Below, one piece after another: positions 15,840 through 22,454 of a DNA stretch of 27,394 bases. The notes beneath the pieces are model-generated. The model had not been told where the DNA came from. It ran no database searches and saw only the letters and a list, made by a program, of their open reading frames with translations. This stretch comes from an uncultured Bacteroidales bacterium (GTDB lineage: Bacteria; Bacteroidota; Bacteroidia; Bacteroidales; Paludibacteraceae), in assembly GCA_937907165.1 (NCBI GenBank), contig CALCUH010000163.1:1-27394 (forward strand). Reading direction: 5' to 3'. The position numbers and the translations under genes are program-made. Numbering within the stretch: position 1 is the stretch's first letter; each line of letters begins with the position of its first letter.

Positions 15840-16778
15840 TTAGACCTCTGCATTATCCTCGTATCTTTCCATCGCGAGCCTGAGTTCCTCACGGATGCGC
15901 TCGACAAGGGAGGCTGGTTCCAGCACCTTCACACGGTTGCCCTTGGCGAGCAGCTGGTGGATGAAATCGATGGTGGGACGCAAGGTCATCTCGAAGTCGG
16001 TATGCTCTTCCTCCTCAGCGACCACCCGTTGCGTGACGTGCAAAGGCAGGTCCTTCATGTAGTAGCGCTCCTTCCCGTAGACTCTGAGACGGATGCGCGC
16101 TAATGGTACTTCGTCTATGGTCATCACCCCGAAAAACTCTTTGAAGAAAGCCTCCGGGTCGAATTCCGGATCCATCTCGAAATGCTCGTTGGTCTGTTCC
16201 AGCGTCTCGATACGGTCGAACGAATAGAGGAAGTAGAGATCCTTCGTCTCCTGCTTCTCCTCGATTTGTTTGCGGCGGTGCGCCAACATATACCAGCGCT
16301 GGGAGGAGAGTTTGATGCAGTAGGGGTCTACGACCAGCGGTCTGCTCGTCTCCTCGCCATATTTGTGGTAAGTCACCCGTACCCGCACGCCCTGTTTCAT
16401 CGCCTCTATCACCTTTTTGAGGAAGTCGCCCGCGGAAGGCACACTCTCCAAGAGGATGCGCTCCTGTAGGGAAAGGCTTTCGCTGATGATGTTGTTGACC
16501 GATAGGGTGGAGATCATCCAGTTCTGCACGGTCTGCTCTTTCAACACTTCAGGGTTGGCGATGCGGTAGCGGTTGCTTTGCCTGTCGCACTCGATCTCGA
16601 TGCCGAAAGTGTCGAAGATGTCGTCGCGATGACGGTTGAAGGTGGCACGAGAGAGATGAACGCCGCCGGAGAGCTCGGTGCGCTCCCATTTGTCGCTCAA
16701 CTCCTTGAAAGCGATGCCGTTAGATTCGCTGATTGTTTCGATCAGCCAGATGTACTCTTGGAATAAATTCGCTTTCAT
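15840..16778 (-). CDS. WYL-domain transcriptional regulator, copy 2
   Basis: This 312-residue paralogue of the regulator at 14196-15125 has the same domain order: winged helix in the first 75 residues, then a WYL domain with the motif WYM at 162-164 (QRWYMLAH) and a C-terminal extension. Residues about 18-128 are encoded by DNA identical to copy 1, while the sensor and C-terminal parts have diverged, including loop length differences around 170-180. The start at 16778 lies about 20 nt after the predicted transcription start; an in-frame ATG at 16832 would lie upstream of it. It is the most upstream gene of the module. Confidence 0.85.
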   Translation of the reverse strand: MKANLFQEYIWLIETISESNGIAFKELSDKWERTELSGGVHLSRATFNRHRDDIFDTFGIEIECDRQSNRYRIANPEVLKEQTVQNWMISTLSVNNIISESLSLQERILLESVPSAGDFLKKVIEAMKQGVRVRVTYHKYGEETSRPLVVDPYCIKLSSQRWYMLAHRRKQIEEKQETKDLYFLYSFDRIETLEQTNEHFEMDPEFDPEAFFKEFFGVMTIDEVPLARIRLRVYGKERYYMKDLPLHVTQRVVAEEEEHTDFEMTLRPTIDFIHQLLAKGNRVKVLEPASLVERIREELRLAMERYEDNAEV

Positions 16779-16804
16779 GGGACTTCTACGTTTGAATGAA
16801 TACT

Positions 16805-16834
16805 CAAAATTACAAAATCGAAAGCAATTCACAA
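16805..16834 (-). promoter_or_regulatory. Promoter of WYL regulator copy 2
   Basis: TTG at 16832-16834, a 19-bp spacer and TAATTTTG at 16805-16812 fit the Bacteroidota consensus fully. The predicted start is near 16798. Confidence 0.6.
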
Positions 16835-16875
16835 CCGACCCAAGTGCGTGGGACGATGTAGCCCTGCTGTTTTAG

Positions 16876-16908
16876 AACGCTTAAAAGTACAAAATTGAAA
16901 GCAATTGA
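16876..16908 (-). repeat. Decayed third copy of the WYL promoter region
   Basis: This stretch repeats the segment upstream of both WYL genes: CAATTGCTTTCAATTTTG followed by TACTTTTAAGCGTTC. It matches copy 1 almost base for base, but the upstream TTG is changed to TCG and no WYL coding sequence follows. It looks like the left-over edge of a third unit. Confidence 0.5.
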
Positions 16909-16910
16909 CG

Positions 16911-16940
16911 AGTAGAGACGTAGCGTGCAACGACTCTACT
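16911..16940. repeat. Imperfect palindrome overlapping the end of the CapA-like gene
   Basis: AGTAGAG (16911-16917) and CTCTACT (16934-16940) are perfect inverted arms around partly paired inner sequence. The right arm includes the stop codon of the gene at 16936-17817. Palindromes of the form GTAGAGACG...CTCTAC recur between genes in Bacteroidales, so this may be a dispersed repeat that serves as a transcript end. Confidence 0.4.
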
Positions 16941-17817
16941 TCTTCGGCATGTAATTGGATATCCTCAGCTCATGGATGGAACTCTTTAACGTCCCGTTTT
17001 TTAGTGTGATTTCAAGCAGTGATGACTTCTGTAGGGCCATCTTGTTCTGGTCAAATATCAGGTTGCCAAGGCTATAGTAGACGGGGCAGTCGTGCCAACG
17101 CGCGGTATCCTGCACGACGTGGGGATGATGTCCGACCACAACGTCTGCTCCCGACTCTGCGAGTGACCGGGCGACGCGTTCCTGTAGTTGGTTGTGTATG
17201 GCTTCATATTCGTCGCCCCAATGCAAAATGACAACCGCTTTCGCCTCCTTGTTCGCTTTTTTATAGGCGTTGATGGCATTAGACAATTGCGATTGCCAAT
17301 AGTCCGCATGTTGTTTGTTGCCTAATAGATTCGCATTGAATAGGGCTATTTTGTTCCCACCTTTCTCTATTTCGGTCGGAGAGAAGGGGTCGGGGCTGAC
17401 GGGCGTTATCCCGGCGCGCGACAATGCCTCCACCGTCTGCTTATAGCCCAGTTCGCCTTGGTCAAGTGTGTGGTTGTTTTCCAGACAAGCATGGGTCACT
17501 CCGTTTTTCAGGAGACTATCGGCGAATGAAGGAATGGCTCTGAACTGATACACTTTGTGGCGAGAGGATAGGGTATCCGTCAGCGGACATTCCAAATTAA
17601 TGATTGAAGCGTCCGCCGATTGAAGATCATCTCTGATTCCGTCGAAGAGTAAACTTACGCCATAGCTATCTATTATGTTTCTTATTCTACGGTCGAGCAT
17701 CACGTCGCCACCGATGAGGATTTTCAATTCCTCATCAGTATGCGAAGTGCAGGACGTCGCCAATAGAGAAAAGAAGACGACGATAAAAATTGTGATTCTT
17801 TTTGTCAAAAAAACCAT
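16936..17817 (-). CDS. CapA-family lipoprotein, metallophosphatase-like
   Basis: This 293-residue lipoprotein (lipobox ATSC, Cys23) has the PGA_cap/CapA fold of calcineurin-like metallophosphatases. Visible motifs are GGDVMLDR, ENNHTLDQG (usually ANNHTLDYG), HWGDEY, GHHPHVVQ and YSLGNLIFDQ, which supply the metal ligands. CapA proteins take part in poly-gamma-glutamate production or release, but many Bacteroidales have such proteins without other capsule genes, as here, so a general phosphoesterase role is as likely. Its first 13 nt overlap the end of the DUF3160 gene in another frame, which indicates translational coupling in an operon. A palindrome overlaps its stop codon. Confidence 0.85.
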   Translation of the reverse strand: MVFLTKRITIFIVVFFSLLATSCTSHTDEELKILIGGDVMLDRRIRNIIDSYGVSLLFDGIRDDLQSADASIINLECPLTDTLSSRHKVYQFRAIPSFADSLLKNGVTHACLENNHTLDQGELGYKQTVEALSRAGITPVSPDPFSPTEIEKGGNKIALFNANLLGNKQHADYWQSQLSNAINAYKKANKEAKAVVILHWGDEYEAIHNQLQERVARSLAESGADVVVGHHPHVVQDTARWHDCPVYYSLGNLIFDQNKMALQKSSLLEITLKNGTLKSSIHELRISNYMPKK

Positions 17818-20480
17818 CCGTCTTTAAAAGATTCATCTGAATATTCTGGATCAGGGTATTCCCATCCTCTACTAGTTCTATCCCCGACATTCTGGAAGAA
17901 TTTTAACCTCTTGTCTCCAGTCAAGATATAAGGAACCATCCATTCTTGACGACCTTGGTTATAATCCGTTTTCAGCAATTTTCTCCAATCGTCGTCGTTA
18001 TTTCGATTCGGTAAAACAGTTAAACGATAGTCATACACAGCTCCTTCCGTAATGTATGTATGTCCATTGTTTTCCACCACAACATAGATGCTATTTACGA
18101 GTGCGAGTCCAGCGTGAAGAATGCCGTTATCTGGAGCTCCTTCTATTTGTCTTGTGTATATATCCGCGACTTTCGCTATATCCGTTAAATTGATTTTTGA
18201 ATTATCGCTGAAACTCAAAGAGTTGCAGAAAGATTCGTAACTTCCTCCCGTTCCCAGATGTTCATTTATAGGTTCACCCGCCAACTCTTTTTTAGTCATC
18301 CACAGATAAAGTGCTGCTTTTTCACTTAACCAGTCATGCTTATCATCTAATTTGACTCCATTCTCCTTGAAAATCTTCTCTGTCTGATCCAGCAATTCAA
18401 GGGCTTTCTCCCAAAATTTCAAATTAGGTTCTGCGATGTCGGAGAAAAATTCAGGATCGGGAAGGTAATACTCATCTCCACCTTCTCCTGTTTCAGAACA
18501 GTCTATGGGCTGTTCTGCATATAGGATAGAGGTGTGTTTAAGTTCAGCCCAAGACGCTAAAGCGGTATTCGTGTTTTTCCTCTGCCAAGCCTCTGTCTTC
18601 ATATAGTCAGGCTGGGTACCTTCATTTTGCAGAGAAACAAGAACTTCCAAATTCTTCTCATAGACAGATCTGCCGAAATATGGATAGTTGTTGAATTTAG
18701 CATGCGTTTTATCAACCATCTTGCCGTAGTCTTTCCATGCCTTTGTGGTTGGATCATAATCACCCAATAATTTGCCGGCGACAGGGTTCCCGAAGGCATA
18801 TAGGAAGTCGAGCCCATTAGGGAATGGTCTTGCGCTCTCAATTTCAGGGTCGCACATCCACATCAAAACCTCCGCGTCCGGTGTGTAACGTTGCGGCATG
18901 AAATTAAGTTCCGGAATCGTGTCTGTTCTTTGCACTCTATTGAATATTCGATTGCATCTTTTGTTCTCTGCTTTCAAGTAGTCTTTGACAAGAGCAAGCT
19001 TGGACTTGTTTTTGATGTCGGCATTACTTTTTATGCCGAAATCAGAAGATAGTCTTTTGGCCAGATCCATGATGGAACAGTTGTCGATGTCGCCAATCAA
19101 ATAAGTAAGCAGATTGTTCAATTGGTCCATGTTTTTCTTTAACGACGGATCTGCTCTATTGTATTGCAAAGCCATGTAAAGAGGTATCTCCAAATTATTC
19201 ATGCGGTATTTGGCGTACTGTAGCCACATCATGCCTCTGAAGTACATCTTGGTGTCCGCGTTCCTTGTATAGAAACCGCGTGGTTTGAATAGGCTATAAA
19301 GCATCTGTTCATTAAGAAATCCAGAAAAGTTAATGTCCTTCTCTTGGTCTATTTCCGACATCTCATTATTGTAAATTTTCATCAATTTCGCAGGCAGGAT
19401 TGTTTTATCCACGCTTGCGGAACTATCATTTTCGCTTCTGGGAAGCGTGTTGAACAATCTGTTCGCGATTGCGTAGTAGACTACAACATGCTCCACCACC
19501 GGGCGGATGTTCTCGTCTGTACAGGTTTCCAATTCTTTTAAGCTCTGTTTGAACATGGCGCTTACGAAATTCCTGACATCCGGAAGGATTTTCGTTTCTT
19601 CCACATGTAGAATAAGCCATGCCAAATAAGCGTTATAAGCCGATAAGTATAGGTCGGTAGTGATATAATGGGGCATGTTGTGATAGAATTCGTAGGGATT
19701 ATACATCTGTTCGGCTTTGGTCTCCGATATGCAGAAATTATCCCTGCTAAGCAGGGAATAGGCGGATGTGTTTGAGAGATCTATGTAGTTCAGGTTTTCT
19801 GCCAAATCCACATTGAGAAGGTACAACCCGTTGTTTTTGACGTAGCGTTTTTGCTTCCTTTTCTCAATCTCCTCGTCCACGCGCTTAACAAACGCGGACT
19901 CCTTTTCGTTCAATTTAATCAAATCATATGTCTTGGGATAATCTTTCTCCCAAAGAATCCAATATTCGCTTCTTCTCGGCGTCTCCTCCCTTTGGTCGTC
20001 CGCAAGTTTTTTAGCGATAGGTTTTATTATATCGAGATAAGAACCGATGGAATTGAATTTTTCGAACAAGTCACCCTCCTTAAACCATTGGCCGTGTTGG
20101 GCATAAGGAATACTACGAAGCACGCGTAAATCTTCGTAATATAAACTATCGAAGTGTAAACTTCCGATGATTGAGTCATAGTTGATATGTTTGAATAAGC
20201 TGTCCAGATTGAACGATAATCCGCAAGTGCCATTTTGGGCGGCATAATCTTTCAGGGCATCGTGATCCCAATCGAATGCGGCACTCTTAATTAAGGTGCT
20301 GTCAATGAGTTTAATCGTTTCTGACTCTTCGGTCTTTTCGCTTGAAGCCAATGCCGACTCGTCATTTCCGTTTGACGTCGATCCATCTGCCGTTTTTCCT
20401 CCGTCAGAAGCACAACTTGCGAGTGATAGGCCCAACAAGAACAAGAGGCCTTTTAAGATGGTTTTATAGTTCATGTTCAT
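17805..20480 (-). CDS. DUF3160 lipoprotein
   Basis: This large lipoprotein of 891 residues (lipobox LASC, Cys23, followed by an acidic Ser/Gly-rich linker of about 40 residues) matches the DUF3160 family. Family features include MPHYITTDLYLSAYNAYLAW near residue 270, the long helical middle, and a C-terminal VNSIYVVVENNGHTYITEGAVYDYRL segment. The function of the family is unknown. It is probably anchored on the periplasmic or surface side. Two ATGs lie 6 nt apart (20480 and 20474), and either could be used. The gene follows an FG-GAP-like lipoprotein gene after 17 nt and overlaps the CapA-like gene, so the three form one operon. Confidence 0.8.
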   Translation of the reverse strand: MNMNYKTILKGLLFLLGLSLASCASDGGKTADGSTSNGNDESALASSEKTEESETIKLIDSTLIKSAAFDWDHDALKDYAAQNGTCGLSFNLDSLFKHINYDSIIGSLHFDSLYYEDLRVLRSIPYAQHGQWFKEGDLFEKFNSIGSYLDIIKPIAKKLADDQREETPRRSEYWILWEKDYPKTYDLIKLNEKESAFVKRVDEEIEKRKQKRYVKNNGLYLLNVDLAENLNYIDLSNTSAYSLLSRDNFCISETKAEQMYNPYEFYHNMPHYITTDLYLSAYNAYLAWLILHVEETKILPDVRNFVSAMFKQSLKELETCTDENIRPVVEHVVVYYAIANRLFNTLPRSENDSSASVDKTILPAKLMKIYNNEMSEIDQEKDINFSGFLNEQMLYSLFKPRGFYTRNADTKMYFRGMMWLQYAKYRMNNLEIPLYMALQYNRADPSLKKNMDQLNNLLTYLIGDIDNCSIMDLAKRLSSDFGIKSNADIKNKSKLALVKDYLKAENKRCNRIFNRVQRTDTIPELNFMPQRYTPDAEVLMWMCDPEIESARPFPNGLDFLYAFGNPVAGKLLGDYDPTTKAWKDYGKMVDKTHAKFNNYPYFGRSVYEKNLEVLVSLQNEGTQPDYMKTEAWQRKNTNTALASWAELKHTSILYAEQPIDCSETGEGGDEYYLPDPEFFSDIAEPNLKFWEKALELLDQTEKIFKENGVKLDDKHDWLSEKAALYLWMTKKELAGEPINEHLGTGGSYESFCNSLSFSDNSKINLTDIAKVADIYTRQIEGAPDNGILHAGLALVNSIYVVVENNGHTYITEGAVYDYRLTVLPNRNNDDDWRKLLKTDYNQGRQEWMVPYILTGDKRLKFFQNVGDRTSRGWEYPDPEYSDESFKDGWFF

Positions 20481-20497
20481 ATATAGTAGATATTTGA

Positions 20498-21010
20498 TTA
20501 TCGTAAAAACCTTTTAAGTCTTAACCCGAATTTGTGGAGCTTGTATTCGCTCTCATGCATTACTCCATTCTGGTCTTTCTCGTATGTGTGGACAAGTGCT
20601 GGAGTGCTATCGTTTTCTATATGGAAATCCTCTATTCTGAACATCATCTTGGAGCCCATCCACAATCTGATGATAGCCTGTCCGTTGGCGATTCGGTAGA
20701 GAAAGAGGCGTTTCTCCATGATGGGATCGTACTTTGTCGTCTTGATCACGCCCACGGCGATTTCCGGCACGCCGTCGCCGTCGAGGTCCCCGTGGTCAAA
20801 CTGGTAAATCTTCCAAGGGAGAATCATCTTGGACAACTCTTTGCCGTTCTCTGTCAGAATCAGGGCGTGCAGACTGTCGTTCTTGTGTTCGAGCCGAACC
20901 GTCTTGCCCTCCCATTCGAAGCTGTCCTCTCCGTGCTTCGGATCGGTGGATTGACCGCACGAAGCCAGCATCACAACCAACGTAATTATTGTCAAATAAA
21001 AGAGTTTCAT
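20498..21010 (-). CDS. Small FG-GAP-like lipoprotein
   Basis: This 170-residue lipoprotein has a lipobox LASC (Cys18). After residue 90 it contains a single FG-GAP/VCBS-like calcium-binding loop, FDHGDLDGDGVPEIAVGV, with the DxDxDG ligand pattern, embedded in beta strands. It is the first gene of a three-gene lipoprotein operon with the DUF3160 and CapA-like genes. A perfect -7 box lies 27 bp upstream. The family is not one I can name and the role is unknown. Confidence 0.7.
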   Translation of the reverse strand: MKLFYLTIITLVVMLASCGQSTDPKHGEDSFEWEGKTVRLEHKNDSLHALILTENGKELSKMILPWKIYQFDHGDLDGDGVPEIAVGVIKTTKYDPIMEKRLFLYRIANGQAIIRLWMGSKMMFRIEDFHIENDSTPALVHTYEKDQNGVMHESEYKLHKFGLRLKRFLR

Positions 21011-21036
21011 TGTGTCTTTTCTTATCTTTCGTATGA

Positions 21037-21044
21037 CAAAAATA
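21037..21044 (-). promoter_or_regulatory. Promoter -7 box of the lipoprotein operon
   Basis: The minus strand reads TATTTTTG, a perfect TAnnTTTG match, 27 bp before the ATG at 21010. No TTG lies at the expected distance. It lies back to back with the start of the small plus-strand gene. Confidence 0.45.
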
Positions 21045-21057
21045 ATAAAATTTGTAG

Positions 21058-21274
21058 ATGGTTGTCGTGTTGTTTTTATTTACGTATCACCATTCGTTTT
21101 TTTTTCCTCGCAATCCCTGTCGGTCGTCTAACGGACAAACAACAGAATCTTTCCATCTATTCGTCGACCGGCGCGCTGATTTATCGTGCGTATGGTGACT
21201 GCGAATATACGTTTGATGAGAAGGGAGCCTATTTAGTGCAGATCGGTATGGAAGCCTTGAAGGTTTTGCGTTAA
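21058..21274 (+). pseudogene. Small sorting-domain-like gene, frame broken at a T9 tract
   Basis: From the ATG at 21058 a hydrophobic, signal-like peptide is read (MVVVLLFLFTYHHSFFF) up to nine T residues at 21097-21105. Shifting by one base at that point continues as LAIPVGRLTDKQQNLSIYSS, then GALIYRAYG and KGAYLVQIGMEALKVLR, ending at TAA 21274. The second part has the pattern of the type IX sorting-domain-like module seen in the gene at 178-504. The pieces together would make a protein of about 70 residues, and a strong terminator follows on the same strand. The break could be a phase-variable switch (eight T residues would restore the frame), a dead gene or a sequencing error. Confidence 0.4.
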
Positions 21275-21302
21275 GGTTGACTGCTTTATATCTTATGGAT
21301 AA

Positions 21303-21346
21303 TGTCCGAAGAGGCTTTTTTCAGGAAGCCTCTTCGGACAATTTTT
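21303..21346 (+). terminator. Strong rho-independent terminator
   Basis: TGTCCGAAGAGGCT (21303-21316) pairs perfectly over 14 bp with AGCCTCTTCGGACA (21327-21340), loop 10 nt, followed by A and six T residues. The T-run is on the plus-strand side, so it ends the small plus-strand gene, and it may also serve the convergent dus gene. Confidence 0.85.
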
Positions 21347-22290
21347 TATAATGTTCTGAGCGCCTCCGCCACGCAACCTTTGTAGTCGCCTAACTTCTTG
21401 CACTTCAGAATTTTCTTTCTGGACTTGTGGTCCAACTCAGGCAGAAGGTATTCCCAGAAGGAGGTGAGCTTTTGCACCAATTGTGCCTCGCCGCCTTTCA
21501 GCGCCTCCGCATAACCAGTCTCCAAATCCTCCATGAAGTTTTTTATCAATTCAATCCTTTTCTTCCCGGTATAGGGCTTCCCGTTGACGCACTCGTCCGC
21601 CAAGCATGGGTTTTGTAGCAATCCGCGTCCGATCATGACGCCGGAGAGGGCGGGGAAGCGTTCTGCGACCTTCTGCGCTCCTTCAAGGCTGGTCACCTCG
21701 CCGTTGAACACGATAGACGTCTGACAAGCCCCTAAGAAGGCTTGGAAGCCCTCCATGTCCAATTCTCCCTTGTACTGTTCCTTGCCTATGCGCGGATGCA
21801 GGGTGATGTGGGAGAGTCTCGCTCCGTTGAACAAGGGAAGCAACGCCTCCATCTCGCCTTTGTCGTTCATGCCCAGACGTGTCTTCACGGAGAAGAGGAT
21901 GTCGGGGAATTCCTTCAGCGTGTTCAGCACCTCCTCGACCTTGTCGGGGCAAGCGAGAATACCAGCGCCCTTTTGTTTCTTCGCGATCATCGGGAAGGGA
22001 CAGCCGAAGTTGACGTCCACTCGTTTGTAGCCGAGCTCCGCGATTTTGTTCACTAAGATGCGGACCTCCTCCGCACTGTTGCCGATGATTTGCGGCACCA
22101 GCCTGCTTTGCTCGAAGAGCGTAGGATTGCGTTCGGGGTTGATATCCTTCTGGTCGTGCCAGCGCATCTCGCCCTTCTCCACACGGCAGAAGGGAGTAAA
22201 GTATGTGGCGATGCCTGCGAAATGTTTAGCGTGCGTCTCACGGAAGACGGCGTCGGTGTAGCCCTGCAACGGGGCGAAAAGGTATTGCAT
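21346..22290 (-). CDS. dus: tRNA-dihydrouridine synthase
   Basis: This 314-residue FMN enzyme reduces uridine to dihydrouridine in tRNA D-loops. The N-terminal substrate and FMN site reads LFAPLQGYTDAVFRETH. The catalytic Cys97 is in DVNFGCPFP, and the phosphate-binding motif near the end of the barrel is GVMIGRGLLQNP. SVKTRLGM, ITLHPR and IVFNGEV are further family motifs. The length is typical of the family, and which uridine is modified cannot be assigned from the sequence. The gene has a near-consensus -7 box at 22312-22319 (TATCTTCG). It is separated from the malic enzyme gene by a tandem repeat and terminator. Confidence 0.93.
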   Translation of the reverse strand: MQYLFAPLQGYTDAVFRETHAKHFAGIATYFTPFCRVEKGEMRWHDQKDINPERNPTLFEQSRLVPQIIGNSAEEVRILVNKIAELGYKRVDVNFGCPFPMIAKKQKGAGILACPDKVEEVLNTLKEFPDILFSVKTRLGMNDKGEMEALLPLFNGARLSHITLHPRIGKEQYKGELDMEGFQAFLGACQTSIVFNGEVTSLEGAQKVAERFPALSGVMIGRGLLQNPCLADECVNGKPYTGKKRIELIKNFMEDLETGYAEALKGGEAQLVQKLTSFWEYLLPELDHKSRKKILKCKKLGDYKGCVAEALRTL

Positions 22291-22324
22291 GATTCCAAAA
22301 AATTTATGACGCGAAGATAAAAAT

Positions 22325-22380
22325 GAATTAAGAATTAAGAGTTAAGAATTAAGAATTAAGAATTAAGAATTAAGAGTTAA
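22325..22380. repeat. Heptamer tandem repeat (GARTTAA), eight copies
   Basis: Eight consecutive 7-bp units run from 22325 to 22380: six are GAATTAA and two (third and eighth) are GAGTTAA. A partial ninth unit follows. It lies between the malic enzyme terminator and the dus promoter, so length changes would move sequence upstream of dus. Such repeats can change copy number by slippage. Confidence 0.9.
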
Positions 22381-22392
22381 GAATTCCCGTTA

Positions 22393-22425
22393 TAAAAAAA
22401 GAAGGGATGCCCGAGTGGACATCCC
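22393..22425 (-). terminator. Terminator of the malic enzyme gene
   Basis: On the minus strand GGGATGTCC and GGGCATCCC form a 9-bp stem with one G-U pair and a 4-nt loop, followed by TTC and seven T residues. It lies about 30 bp after the stop codon at 22455. Confidence 0.85.
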
Positions 22426-22454
22426 CATCTTCAATATAAAAAGCATTTAGACAA

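Noticed and set aside
13937..16908. Repeats around the WYL genes as ends of a transposon
   Set aside because: The copies are direct, not inverted, no transposase or target-site duplication is visible, and the repeats contain promoters and operator-like sites; tandem duplication explains them better.
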